The position numbers were made by a program, and so were the translations under genes. Shown here piece by piece: positions 22,861 to 31,845 of a stretch of DNA of 48,689 nucleotides. The notes below the pieces were generated by a model, which was not told where the DNA came from, ran no database searches, and saw only the letters and a program-made list of their open reading frames with translations. Position 1 is the first letter of the stretch; each line of letters starts with the position of its first letter. Origin of the DNA: JASHVB01 sp049522565 (GTDB taxonomy: Bacteria > Pseudomonadota > Alphaproteobacteria > Acetobacterales > Acetobacteraceae); the NCBI GenBank assembly GCA_049522565.1, contig JBEKNT010000005.1, positions 1 through 48,689 on the forward strand, in the 5' to 3' direction.

Positions 22861-25022
22861 CCCACGACACGGCATTCCGCGCGCTGCCCGACGAGGCACC
22901 GCTGGCGATGCCGACGCAATCGCTGCGTGCCGCGCCCGGGTACCATGCCAGGCCGGCGACAGAGCCGCGGCTGATCGGCACACGGCGCACGCTGGTGATC
23001 GGCAGCGCCGTGGCGATGACAGTCGAAGCTACCCACGAGATGTATCGCGTGCTGGCGGTGAACGGACCGACCGTGCTCGCCATCGTCATGCTGGCGCTGT
23101 TCGTGGCGCTGTTCGCCTGGATCGCGCTGTCGTTCACCAGCGCACTGGCCGGGTTCTTTTCGCTGCTGACGGGTGGCGGCAGACGCCTGCTGGCTCGCGA
23201 CATGACCGTGCCGACGACACGCACCGCCCTGTTGATGCCAACCTACAACGAATCGCCGCAGCGGGTGACAGCAGGATTGCAGGCCATCTGGGAATCGTTG
23301 CAGGCAACGGGAGCGGCGGGGGAACAATTCGACATCTTCATTCTCAGCGACACCACCGACCCCGACACCTGGATCGAGGAGGAAGCCGCGTTCCTCGCGT
23401 TGCGCCAGCGCACCGGCGGCGACGGCCGCATCTTTTATCGCCACCGGCAGCGCAACACCGCGCGCAAGGCCGGCAACATCGCTGCCTGGGTCACGCGCTT
23501 TGGCGGCGCCTATCCGCAGTTCCTGATCCTGGACGCCGACAGCGTGATGACCGCCGAGGCGCTGATCCGCCTGGTGAATGCCATGGAACAGCATCCGGGG
23601 GTTGGGCTGATCCAGACGCTGCCGATCATTACCGGCGGCAGCACGCTGTTCGCCCGCTTGCAGCAGTTCGCCGGCCGCGTCTACGGCCCGCTGATCGCGC
23701 ACGGCATCGCCTGGTGGCACGGCTCGGAGGGCAACTATTGGGGTCACAACGCACTGATCCGCACCCACGCTTTCGCCGGGTCGGCCGGCCTGCCGGAACT
23801 ACCGGGCAGAAAACCGTTCGGCGGCCTGATCATGAGCCACGATTTCGTCGAGGCCGCGCTGATGCGCCGCGCCGGCTGGGCGATCCACATGGTGCCCGCG
23901 CTGCCGGGCAGCTACGAGGAATGTCCGCCGTCGCTTACCGACCTGGCGATCCGCGACCGCCGCTGGTGCCAGGGCAATCTGCAACACGCCGCCATCCTGC
24001 CAACCCGCGGACTGCACCCGATCAGCCGCCTGCATCTGCTCACCGGCATCGGTTCCTACATCACCGCGCCGCTCTGGCTGCTGTTCCTGCTATGCGGCAT
24101 CCTTATCGCCGTGCAGGCGCGCTTTGTGCCGCCGAACTATTTTCCGGCAGGGCGCTCGCTGTTTCCGCAATGGCCGGTGATCGACCCGGTCCGCTCCATG
24201 TGGATGTTCGTCGGCACCATGGCCTTGCTGCTGATCCCCAAATTGCTCGGGGCGATTGCATTGAAACGCGCGGATCGTCGCGGCTGCGGTGGCGCGCTGC
24301 GCTTGCTGGTGAGCGTCGTGCTGGAGAGCATCCTTGCCGGGTTGATGGCGCCGGTGGTGATGCTGACGCAATCATTGCACGTTGCTAGCATTCTGTCCGG
24401 CCGAGATTCCGGCTGGAACGCGCAACGGCGCGACGACGGCAGCGTCCCGTTCCGCGTCACCGCGGCGCAGTATCGCTGGCACACGGCGCTCGGCCTGATT
24501 TTGGCCGGCATCGCCTGGGCCGTATCGTCGTCGCTCGCGTTGTGGATGACACCCGTCGTGCTCGGCCTGGCGCTGGCGATTCCGTTGGCGGCATTCACCG
24601 CGCGCCGTAGCACCGGTCTGGCATGGCGGCGCCTCGGCCTGTTGCGCATCCCCGAGGAAATGCACCCGCCTGATGTACTGGCACGCGCCAACCGCCTGAC
24701 GCAGGACCTATCGACCGCGCACGACCCGGTGCGCGGCATGCTGCGGTTGCTGACGGATCCGGGTCTGCGTGCGACGCATCGTCGCATGCTGCCCGCGGCG
24801 CCACCCATGCGAGCCCAAGCGATCGACGTTGCGTTGACAGTGGCACGCGCCAGGCTCGATCTCGCACAATCGCCGGAGGAGGCGCTCGCGGCGATGACTC
24901 CCGCAGAGCAATCGGCCTGCCTCGCGGATCCCCTATCGCTTGATAAACTGGTGGCGCTGGCAACGCGCGACACCGCACGGGACGACGGTTCGGTCGTCCC
25001 GTTCCGTCAGGCGCGGGCGTGA
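22833..25022 (+). CDS. opgH: glucans biosynthesis glucosyltransferase
   Basis: A 729-residue inner-membrane GT2 enzyme that polymerises glucose from UDP-glucose into the periplasmic glucan backbone. Two TM helices at about 53-110 precede the catalytic domain. Catalytic motifs are PTYNES, DADS (Asp234, Asp236), the acceptor/base region MSHDFVEAALMRR, and RDRRW (Arg377-Trp378), equivalent to QxxRW. Several more TM helices follow. The ATG lies inside the opgG reading frame (28-bp overlap), so the two are translated together. Confidence 0.95.
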   Translation: MDRPLDTIVTHDTAFRALPDEAPLAMPTQSLRAAPGYHARPATEPRLIGTRRTLVIGSAVAMTVEATHEMYRVLAVNGPTVLAIVMLALFVALFAWIALSFTSALAGFFSLLTGGGRRLLARDMTVPTTRTALLMPTYNESPQRVTAGLQAIWESLQATGAAGEQFDIFILSDTTDPDTWIEEEAAFLALRQRTGGDGRIFYRHRQRNTARKAGNIAAWVTRFGGAYPQFLILDADSVMTAEALIRLVNAMEQHPGVGLIQTLPIITGGSTLFARLQQFAGRVYGPLIAHGIAWWHGSEGNYWGHNALIRTHAFAGSAGLPELPGRKPFGGLIMSHDFVEAALMRRAGWAIHMVPALPGSYEECPPSLTDLAIRDRRWCQGNLQHAAILPTRGLHPISRLHLLTGIGSYITAPLWLLFLLCGILIAVQARFVPPNYFPAGRSLFPQWPVIDPVRSMWMFVGTMALLLIPKLLGAIALKRADRRGCGGALRLLVSVVLESILAGLMAPVVMLTQSLHVASILSGRDSGWNAQRRDDGSVPFRVTAAQYRWHTALGLILAGIAWAVSSSLALWMTPVVLGLALAIPLAAFTARRSTGLAWRRLGLLRIPEEMHPPDVLARANRLTQDLSTAHDPVRGMLRLLTDPGLRATHRRMLPAAPPMRAQAIDVALTVARARLDLAQSPEEALAAMTPAEQSACLADPLSLDKLVALATRDTARDDGSVVPFRQARA

Positions 25023-25261
25023 CGGAACGGCAGGCACCCGGCGCGACGCGGCAAGCAGGGAGCCGTCGAAGATGGCAGCATGGATGTAGCACTGTGCGGT
25101 TGGCACCAACCGCGCCACCCGTCATGGCCGGGCCTGACCCGGCCATCGATCACGGCGCCGCGGCAACATAGTTGGCCGGGACAGGCCATCACGGAAGCAG
25201 CGGCCCGAGCGACGCAGCGGAGCGTCAATCGTCAGGGCGGTTGGTAAAAGCCGTCGCCCCC
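25023..25261. other. intergenic space between convergent opgH and glgX
   Basis: No gene. It holds a small palindrome GCGGTTGG-CA-CCAACCGC (25096-25113), family B repeat copy 2 and a tail sequence (25223-25246) also found after copy 3. Open frames here overlap the repeat and are not credible. Confidence 0.7.
25121..25246. repeat. palindromic intergenic element, family B copy 2 with tail
   Basis: The left arm GTCATGGCCGGGCCTGACCC (25121-25140) pairs with GGCCGGGACAGGCCATCACGG (25174-25194). Further right, GCGGCCCG (25200-25207) and a 24-base tail (25223-25246, core TCAGGGCGGTTGGTA) recur after copy 3 at 36820-36827 and 36835-36858. The tail matches 23 of 24 bases. Confidence 0.8.
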
Positions 25262-27514
25262 TCAACCGGGTGCCTGCTCCGTCTCCAGCGCGGCGGCTGT
25301 CTCCGGCTCGGAATTGGCAACCGGAATCGGTTGCTCTGCCATCTGCCGGAAAGCCGCGAGCGCACGGCGCAGCCCGATGGAACGTTCTGCCTCCGGCTCC
25401 AGCACCAGCAGCAGGAACGAGCGGCCGGTCACGGCGTACTCGTCGCCCGAGCGAAACCGCTTCTGACCTTCGACCTCGGAGGCATTGGTGTCCACCAGGC
25501 AGCGCCAGACATTCCCGCCAACCACCTCCGGCAAACGAAAATTCACTACGTCGTGATGGGCGTTCAACACCAGCAGCGCGGTTGCGTCCATCGCCGGCCG
25601 CTTGATGCCACTGGCGCGCGCGCGGCCATCGATCAGCATGCCGAAGCAGCGGGCATTGCCATCGTGCCAGTCTTCGATGTCCGTGGCCACGGGCGTCAGC
25701 CAGCGCACGTCCTTCACGTCGAGTTCGGCATTGTACGCCTCGGTGAGGAAGCGTGACCGGCGCAGGATGGGAAACGACTTGCGCAGCGCGATCAGCTTGC
25801 GGACGAATTCCGCCAGTTCCAGACCGCCCTCGCCGACGTCCCAGTTGATCCAGCTGATCTCGTTGTCCTGGCAATAGGCGTTGTTGTTGCCCTGCTGGGT
25901 GCGACCGAACTCATCGCCCGCCACCAGCATCGGCGTACCTTGCGCCAGCAGCAGCGTGGCCAGCAGATTGCGCTTCTGCCGATCGCGCAGCGCGCAGATC
26001 TCCGCATCGTCGGTCGGGCCTTCCGCGCCGTGGTTCCATGACAGGTTATCGGAGTTCCCGTCGCGGTTGTCTTCGCCGTTCGCCTGATTGTGCTTCTCGT
26101 TGTAGGAAACCAAGTCCTGCAAGGTAAAGCCGTCGTGCGCGGTGACGAAGTTCACACTGGCCCAGGACTTGCGTCCGCGCTTGTTGAAGCAATCGGCCGA
26201 GGCCGCCAGGCGGGTCGCCATTTCGGCGAGCTTGCCTTCGTCGCCCTTCCAGAATCCGCGCACTGTGTCGCGGAACTTATCGTTCCACTCGGCCCAGCCC
26301 GGGGGGAATTCGCCGACCTGGTAGCCGCCCGGACCAATGTCCCAGGGCTCGGCGATCAGCTTCACCTGCGACAGCACCGGATCCTGCACGCAGGAGTCGA
26401 GGAACCCGTGGCCTGCGTCGAACCCATGAAACTCGCGTGCCAGAATCGTGCCGAGGTCGAAGCGGAAACCGTCGACATGCATATCGCACACCCAGTAGCG
26501 CAAGCTGTCGGTCACCATTTGCAGCACCCGCGCATGGCTCATGTTGAGCGTGTTGCCGGTACCGGTATCGTTGATGTAGTAGCGTTGCTCTTCCGGCATC
26601 AGCCGGTAGTAGGAGGCGTTGTCGATGCCGCGGAACGACAGCGTCGGCCCGCGCTCGTTGCCCTCGGCGGTGTGGTTGTACACCACGTCCAGGATCACCT
26701 CGATGCCGGCGTCGTGCAGCCGCGCGATCATCTCCTTGAATTCGGAAAACACGAAGGCCGGGATGGCGGAATAGCGCGGGTCGGGGGCGAAGAAGCCGAT
26801 CGAATTGTAGCCCCAATAGTTGGTGAGGCCCTTGTCCAGCAGATGGCTGTCGTTGACGAAGGCGTGGACCGGCAGCAGTTCCACGGCGGTGACGCCGAGC
26901 GCGCTGAGGTAATCCACCACCTCCTTGCGGCCCAGGCCGGCGAAGGTGCCGCGCAGCTTCTCCGGCAGCGCGGGATGCAGTTTGGTGAAGCCGCGCACAT
27001 GGGTTTCGTAGATGATCGTGCGATCCCAGGGTACCCGCGGCGAGCGCTCGCGGCCCCAGGTGAAGGCCGGGTCGATCACCCGGCATTTCGGCACGAACGG
27101 TGCGCTGTCGCGCTTGTCGAAGCTCAGGTCGTCGTCCGGCGCGCCGATCGTATAGCCGAAGCAGGCGTGGTCCCAGCGCAACGCGCCGACATGCGCCTTG
27201 GCGTAAGGATCGAGCACCAGCTTGTTGGGATTGAAACGATGGCCGTTTTCCGGATCGTACGGACCGTGCACACGGTAGCCGTAGATCGTGCCGGGACGCG
27301 CGTCGGGCAGGTAGCCGTGCCAGATCTCGTTGGTGTACTCTGGCAGTTCGACGCGTTCCAGCTCGGTCTGGCCGGAATCGTCGAACAGGCACAGTTCCAC
27401 CTTGGTGGCATTGGCCGAGAACAGCGAGAAATTGACTCCGAGACCGTCCCAGTGGGCGCCGCGCGGATCGGGCGAGCCCTCACTGACGCGGGACTTCCGG
27501 ATGGCTGCCGGCAT
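25262..27514 (-). CDS. glgX: glycogen debranching enzyme
   Basis: A 750-residue isoamylase-type GH13 enzyme that hydrolyses alpha-1,6 branches of glycogen limit dextrins. An N-terminal CBM48-like domain (about 10-150, GAHWDGLGVNFSLFS) precedes the barrel. Catalytic residues by alignment to the family: nucleophile Asp353 in DGFRFDL, acid/base Glu389 in IAEPWD, and Asp461 in TAHDG. NHTAEG marks conserved region I. A beta-domain closes the protein, and the last 50 residues are a low-complexity acidic tail. No other glg genes are next to it. A CsbD-like gene lies 127 bp upstream. Confidence 0.95.
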   Translation of the reverse strand: MPAAIRKSRVSEGSPDPRGAHWDGLGVNFSLFSANATKVELCLFDDSGQTELERVELPEYTNEIWHGYLPDARPGTIYGYRVHGPYDPENGHRFNPNKLVLDPYAKAHVGALRWDHACFGYTIGAPDDDLSFDKRDSAPFVPKCRVIDPAFTWGRERSPRVPWDRTIIYETHVRGFTKLHPALPEKLRGTFAGLGRKEVVDYLSALGVTAVELLPVHAFVNDSHLLDKGLTNYWGYNSIGFFAPDPRYSAIPAFVFSEFKEMIARLHDAGIEVILDVVYNHTAEGNERGPTLSFRGIDNASYYRLMPEEQRYYINDTGTGNTLNMSHARVLQMVTDSLRYWVCDMHVDGFRFDLGTILAREFHGFDAGHGFLDSCVQDPVLSQVKLIAEPWDIGPGGYQVGEFPPGWAEWNDKFRDTVRGFWKGDEGKLAEMATRLAASADCFNKRGRKSWASVNFVTAHDGFTLQDLVSYNEKHNQANGEDNRDGNSDNLSWNHGAEGPTDDAEICALRDRQKRNLLATLLLAQGTPMLVAGDEFGRTQQGNNNAYCQDNEISWINWDVGEGGLELAEFVRKLIALRKSFPILRRSRFLTEAYNAELDVKDVRWLTPVATDIEDWHDGNARCFGMLIDGRARASGIKRPAMDATALLVLNAHHDVVNFRLPEVVGGNVWRCLVDTNASEVEGQKRFRSGDEYAVTGRSFLLLVLEPEAERSIGLRRALAAFRQMAEQPIPVANSEPETAAALETEQAPG

Positions 27515-27641
27515 GGTTCAATCTCCCCCGTTGGCATGGCCGGCGCGCCGCGTCCTGATATGAACCTGACGGCGGACGCGCGCCGGCCGTGCCAAACCGG
27601 GTGCCCGCGCCACAACGATGACGTGCTGCGTTGTCAGGGGG

Positions 27642-27893
27642 TCAGGCGGTCAGGCGGCCGAGAATGTAGCCGATGCCGACCGCGATGGCCGCGGCAATCA
27701 GAGGCTGCGCACGGATCGCGCCACTCACCTGGTCGGTGGCGTCCTGCGCCTGGCCCCACATTTGCTGCGCCGTGCCCGCCGCCTGGTTGTACAGACCGTC
27801 CGCCTGCGTCTTGGCATCGCCGACCGCCTCGCCGACTTTCCGCTGCACGCGGCCGCCCATTTCGCGAGCCGTACCTTGCAAACTATCGCTCAT
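27642..27893 (-). CDS. CsbD-like stress protein with C-terminal membrane helix
   Basis: 83 residues. The N-terminal 55 residues are hydrophilic, helical and CsbD-like (LQGTAREMGGRVQRKVGEAVGD, followed by QTQAD/QAAGTAQ repeats). The C-terminus is a glycine-containing TM helix (PLIAAAIAVGIGYILGRLTA), as in the ElaB/YqjD/DUF883 type. Such proteins are usually induced in stationary phase or under osmotic stress and may anchor to the inner membrane. It lies upstream of glgX on the same strand; both would suit a stress/storage regulon, but no shared promoter is visible. Confidence 0.82.
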   Translation of the reverse strand: MSDSLQGTAREMGGRVQRKVGEAVGDAKTQADGLYNQAAGTAQQMWGQAQDATDQVSGAIRAQPLIAAAIAVGIGYILGRLTA

Positions 27894-28031
27894 GCTGAAC
27901 TCTCCTGCCGGGATCCTGGGGTGAGTTAGTTGAGAACGCCCCGGCGCCGGCGCAAGTTCCGTAACGACAACATGAGCAGGCGGGACCGGCCGACGGAGGT
28001 TGTCGGTGCCGCGGCCGATCGTCCGGACGCA

Positions 28032-28943
28032 TCATGCGTAGTGCAGCTTCAACCCGGGCTCCGACCACGGCATTGCGCCGAGCCGGCCGCTATCCGACAA
28101 GGTGATAAAGGCGGTTCGCAGATCGGGGCCGCCGAAGCAGATATTGGTCGGATAGGTATCCGGCATCTTCACTTGCTCCAGCACATCGCCGTGCGGCGAG
28201 AACACGGTGATGTGGCCGGTGTTCAGCGTCGCGACGCAAATGTTGCCGCTTGCGGTCACCGCCAGGCTGTCGAACCTTGCATGACCGGTGATGCTGCCCA
28301 CCAGTCGGCCACCATGCGGAGCGTGGGTGACGTCCTTCTTCAGCACGCCTGGCGAAACGATATCGAACGCCCAAAGCCGCGCGCTTTCGGTATCGGCGAC
28401 GTAGACGGTCCTGTTGTCCGGTGACAGAGCGCAACCATTTGGACTCAGAATCGGAAAGGCGATTTCCAGCACCTTCGAGCCGTCGGGCAGCGCGTAATAC
28501 AAGCCCCCGTGGTCACGATGCCGCGCGTAGCGCTTGCCGAGATCGGTAAAATAGAACCCGCCATGCTGGTCGAACACCAGGTCGTTCGGCGCGGACAGGC
28601 GGTTGCCGTTCACCTCGGTGTAGAGCTTGCGGGTGTTGCCGGTCTTCGCATCGATCCGTTCGATCCAGCCGCCGGCGTAGCCTTCCAGCGGCCCCTGGCC
28701 CATGGAGGAGCCCGCCACATAGCGGCTGCCGCCGTTGTTGCAGCCGTACAGCGCGCCATCCGGGCCGAGCGCCAAACCGTTCGGGCCGCCGCCGGTGTCG
28801 GACAACGTGCTCACCGTGCCGTCCGGCGTGACGCGCGACACGCGCCGGTTGCGTATCTCGGTCAGGATCACCGAGCCGTCCGGCATCGCCACGGGTCCCT
28901 CGGGAAAACCCAGGCCGGTCGCCACGATCCGCACATCCGCCAT
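28032..28943 (-). CDS. SMP-30/gluconolactonase/LRE family protein
   Basis: A 303-residue six-bladed beta-propeller hydrolase of the SMP-30 family. Metal ligands expected in the family are visible: Glu15 in FPEGPV, the Asn of APNDLVF, and the Asp of YVADTES. GGPNGLAL and SPNGCALSPD are the usual blade motifs. ATG 28943 follows GGAGGAA; the longer frame to 29117 is rejected as it crosses the divergent promoter region. Probable activity is lactone hydrolysis. It is divergent from the NHL-repeat gene, separated by 157 bp. Confidence 0.9.
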   Translation of the reverse strand: MADVRIVATGLGFPEGPVAMPDGSVILTEIRNRRVSRVTPDGTVSTLSDTGGGPNGLALGPDGALYGCNNGGSRYVAGSSMGQGPLEGYAGGWIERIDAKTGNTRKLYTEVNGNRLSAPNDLVFDQHGGFYFTDLGKRYARHRDHGGLYYALPDGSKVLEIAFPILSPNGCALSPDNRTVYVADTESARLWAFDIVSPGVLKKDVTHAPHGGRLVGSITGHARFDSLAVTASGNICVATLNTGHITVFSPHGDVLEQVKMPDTYPTNICFGGPDLRTAFITLSDSGRLGAMPWSEPGLKLHYA

Positions 28944-29100
28944 CGCCGTTTCCTCCAGGCTTGATTGCCCATATCCCGCGCCTATCGTGTTCCCTGTATC
29001 GCGCACGTCAAGGCGGCAGCCGAACCAGGGGCACGGCTGAGGTTTCCTCGCCGCCGGCTTCGTGACAAGCTTCGGTTGCTGCGAAGGGGAGAGCAACGCC
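28944..29100. promoter_or_regulatory. divergent intergenic region between two beta-propeller genes
   Basis: These 157 bases separate the starts of the SMP-30-like and NHL-repeat genes and should carry both promoters. No clear operator palindrome is visible. Confidence 0.4.
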
Positions 29101-30057
29101 ATGGCGACAGTGGGCAACGGCGAGTATACCTACGAGCCGGTGGAAAACTGGGCAAAGCTGCCGCCAGGCTGGTCGTTCAAGGAAATCGGCTCGGTCGGCG
29201 TCGATCGCAACGATAACGTCTATGTGTTCAACCGCGGCGAGCACCCGATGATCGTGTTCGATCACGACGGCAACTTCCTGCGCTCCTGGGGCGAGGGCAT
29301 ATTTCCCCGCGCGCACGGCGTGTTCATGGCACCGGACGACACGATCTGGCTGACCGACGACGGCGACCACACGGTCCGCCAGTGCACGCTGGAGGGGAAG
29401 GTACTGCTGACGCTCGGCATTCCGGGCAAACCGGCGCCGTATATGAGCGGCGAGCCATTCCATCGCTGCACGCACACCGCGATGTCGCCGCAGGGCGATA
29501 TCTACGTGTCGGACGGCTATGGCAATTCTCGCGTGCACAAATACTCGCCGGGGGGCAAACTGCTGATGTCGTGGGGCGGGCCCGGCACCGATCCGGGCGA
29601 GTTCAATATCGCGCACAACATTACCTGCGACGGCGATGGCTGGGTGTATGTGGCGGATCGCGAGAACCACCGCGTGCAGGTATTCGACGGGAACGGGCGT
29701 TACGAGACGCAGTGGAACAACCTGCATCGTCCGTGCGGTTTGTTCATGCCGCCGGGCAAGTGCCCGATCTGCTATATCGGAGAGCTGGGTGCGGTACAGC
29801 CGGTCAGCCGCAACGTGCCTAATCTCGGGCCGCGCGTGACGATCGTGGACAACACCGGCAAGCGCATCGCGCGGCTGGGCGGGTTGGGACCGGGCATCGG
29901 GCCGACCGAGTTCCTCGCGCCGCACGGGCTGACGGTGGATTCGCGCGGCGACCTGTACGTCGGCGAGGTGTCGTGGACCAACTGGCCGCAGACCTGGCCC
30001 GACAAGCCGCGGCCGGACAATCTGCGGTCGCTGCACAAGTTCCGGAAGGTGGGATAG
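29101..30057 (+). CDS. NHL-repeat beta-propeller protein (amidating-lyase-like)
   Basis: 318 residues, with NHL blades readable as VGVDRNDNVYVFNRGEHPMIVFD, FMAPDDTIWLTDDGDHTVRQ, AMSPQGDIYVSDGYGNSRVHKY, TCDGDGWVYVADRENHRVQVFD and LTVDSRGDLYVGEV. This is the layout of the peptidyl-alpha-hydroxyglycine amidating lyase-like NHL group, but a bacterial function is unknown. ATG 29101 has AGGGGAG upstream. No signal peptide. Its stop abuts that of chaB (30057/30058), convergent. Confidence 0.85.
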   Translation: MATVGNGEYTYEPVENWAKLPPGWSFKEIGSVGVDRNDNVYVFNRGEHPMIVFDHDGNFLRSWGEGIFPRAHGVFMAPDDTIWLTDDGDHTVRQCTLEGKVLLTLGIPGKPAPYMSGEPFHRCTHTAMSPQGDIYVSDGYGNSRVHKYSPGGKLLMSWGGPGTDPGEFNIAHNITCDGDGWVYVADRENHRVQVFDGNGRYETQWNNLHRPCGLFMPPGKCPICYIGELGAVQPVSRNVPNLGPRVTIVDNTGKRIARLGGLGPGIGPTEFLAPHGLTVDSRGDLYVGEVSWTNWPQTWPDKPRPDNLRSLHKFRKVG

Positions 30058-30261
30058 TCACCGCCCGATCGGCACCCATGCATCGCCGCGCTTGCGGTAG
30101 CTGCGCTTCACCGCGGCCCAGGCGATGCGAAACGCCGTCGCCTCGTCGCCGCCGTGCTGCTGCCAGGCGTGGTTGAACGCCTCGCGGAAAATGTCCTGCG
30201 CGTGCGGCGGCAGGTGGTTGCCCACCGACGGCGGCAGCTCGTCGTTGCTGGCATAAGGCAT
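30058..30261 (-). CDS. chaB: ChaB family protein
   Basis: 67 residues matching the ChaB family: LPPSVGNHLPPHAQDIFREAFNHAW and AWAAVKRSYRKRGDAWV. Named after a putative cation transport regulator of E. coli; its biochemical role is unclear. The start codon lies at the end of a 13-bp perfect hairpin (30260-30290) and has no visible ribosome binding site, unlike most genes here. Its last base touches the NHL-repeat gene stop. Confidence 0.88.
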   Translation of the reverse strand: MPYASNDELPPSVGNHLPPHAQDIFREAFNHAWQQHGGDEATAFRIAWAAVKRSYRKRGDAWVPIGR

Positions 30262-30290
30262 GGCGCGGCCAGACTAGCTGGCCGCGCCAT
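30260..30290 (-). terminator. perfect hairpin between the MFS gene and chaB
   Basis: ATGGCGCGGCCAG (30260-30272) and CTGGCCGCGCCAT (30278-30290) with loop ACTAG. It follows the stop of the 30315-31607 transporter and reaches into the chaB start codon. There is no run of T after it, so it may act as an RNA-stabilising or translation-limiting structure rather than as a classic terminator. Confidence 0.55.
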
Positions 30291-30314
30291 CGGACGGCAA
30301 CGCCACCCGGCCGA

Positions 30315-31607
30315 TCAGGGAACTTCGGCGGTGGCGAAAACCTCGAGATCCGCCACCAGTTCCTTGCCCTTGGTCTCCGGACCGACCGACAAGGCGAGAA
30401 TGAAGCTGACCAGGCCGCCCACCGTGCCGATCAACATCGGGATGCCGAAGCCGACCCCGCTATTGATGGCGAAGTAGGTCAGGATCGGGGCCACGAACCC
30501 GCCCCAGATCGCCCCCTGGTGGTAGCAGAAGCCGCTGGCAGTGGAGCGCACCTCGGTCGGGAAGCGCTCGGCCAGGTAGCTCGGGTTCTGGCCGTAGATC
30601 GCCCCGGCGAAGAAGCCCTGTGTGATGAAGCCAAGCATGATCCACAAAGGATCGGTGGTCAGCAGGTAGACCGGCGTGACGAATATGCCGATGAAGGCCG
30701 GGATCATCATCGACCAGCGGCGCCCGATCACGTCCGCCACCCAGCCCCAGAAGCCGCTGGCGAGGAAGGCCACGAGGTTGGCGACAATCAGTGGCGCGCC
30801 GACCATCAACGCCCCCAAGTGAAGATCCCGCTGCAGGTGGGTCGCGAACAGCGACCAGATCGAGTAGTAAACCACGAAGCCGCTCGCCATCCACCAGCAC
30901 GACGTCAGCGTATTGACCAGTACCTTCGGCTTGAAGATGGCAAACAGCGGCGCGTGCACTTCGCGCGATTGCTCCCGCTGCTTCTTGCGGTTCTCCACCC
31001 AGACCTCGGGCTCCTTGACGTATTTGCGCACCCAGACGACCGCGAGCGCCGGCAGGATGCCGAGCCACAGCAGGCCGCGCCAGCCGATCGAATCGTACAG
31101 CAACGCGTAGGCGCCGGCGGACAGCACGAAGCCGATGCTCCAGGAGCCTTGCAGCACGCCGCTCATCAGCCCGCGCGACCGGGGCGGCCAGGATTCCATC
31201 GCCAGCGCCGCGCCGGCCGGCCACTCGGCACCCATCCCGACGCCGAGCAATGCGCGGAAGATGAACAGAAACAGGAAGGTCGGCGAGAAGCCGGCGATGA
31301 AGTTACAGATCGAGTACCAAAGGATCGAGATCATCAACGGCTTCTTCCGCCCGATCCGATCCGACAGCCAGCCGGAGGCGGTGGCACCGAGCAATCGCAC
31401 CCACAGGGTGATGGTGAAGACCGCGGTGACCTCGGTCAGCGAGACGTTAAACTCCTTCGAGATCGGCACCATGATCAGCAGGAAAATCGTGAAGTCGAAC
31501 GCATCCAGTGTCCAACCGAGCCAGGCGGCCCACCAGGCCAGCCATTGGTCTTTGGTCGGTTCTTTCCACCACGGTACTGACAGGTCACTTCCGGTGCTGA
31601 CAGACAT
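30315..31607 (-). CDS. MFS transporter, SHS (sialate/monocarboxylate:H+ symporter) type, copy 1
   Basis: A 430-residue, 12-TM transporter. Features: a cytosolic N-terminus with WWKEPTKDQW, helix 1 AAWLGWTLDAFDFTIFL, and loop 2-3 SDRIGRKKP. Later segments are GMGAEWPAGAALAMESWPPRSRG, FPTEVRSTASGFCYHQGAIWGG, and a GPETKGKEL end. This suits NanT/JenI-like proteins carrying monocarboxylates such as lactate or sialate. ATG 31607 has GGAG upstream. It is a tandem paralogue of the 31846-33123 gene, sharing most signature segments word for word. Confidence 0.9.
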   Translation of the reverse strand: MSVSTGSDLSVPWWKEPTKDQWLAWWAAWLGWTLDAFDFTIFLLIMVPISKEFNVSLTEVTAVFTITLWVRLLGATASGWLSDRIGRKKPLMISILWYSICNFIAGFSPTFLFLFIFRALLGVGMGAEWPAGAALAMESWPPRSRGLMSGVLQGSWSIGFVLSAGAYALLYDSIGWRGLLWLGILPALAVVWVRKYVKEPEVWVENRKKQREQSREVHAPLFAIFKPKVLVNTLTSCWWMASGFVVYYSIWSLFATHLQRDLHLGALMVGAPLIVANLVAFLASGFWGWVADVIGRRWSMMIPAFIGIFVTPVYLLTTDPLWIMLGFITQGFFAGAIYGQNPSYLAERFPTEVRSTASGFCYHQGAIWGGFVAPILTYFAINSGVGFGIPMLIGTVGGLVSFILALSVGPETKGKELVADLEVFATAEVP

Positions 31608-31797
31608 GTTCGGCAACTCCCTGGGTTTTTTTGAACTTCTGCGAACTTGCCGTTCCGGCGCTCGGCAATGCCGATAGCGGAGCGGCGCTGCCGCCATTCC
31701 GCCGCCGACACGACAGGCCTAGCCACGCTTGCCCCAATGCGCGGGCCATATCAGACAGTTCTCCGCGGACGGCCCGGTCCCCCGGCAACTGACATGC

Positions 31798-31833
31798 CCA
31801 TGCGCTGCCGGCGTCGGCGCCGGCAGCGCATGG
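31798..31833 (-). terminator. strong hairpin after MFS copy 2
   Basis: CCATGCGCTGCCGGCG (31798-31813) pairs perfectly with CGCCGGCAGCGCATGG (31818-31833), a 16-bp stem with loop TCGG. It starts 13 bases after the stop of the 31846-33123 gene. There is no T-run, so termination may be weak, leaving readthrough into copy 1. Confidence 0.6.
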
Positions 31834-31845
31834 CCGGCTGCACGC

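Noticed and set aside
26090..27898. A 602-codon plus-strand frame opposite glgX and the CsbD-like gene
   Set aside because: No domain is recognisable, and it covers the whole of a well-supported glgX 5' region and the neighbouring gene. This is an effect of GC bias.
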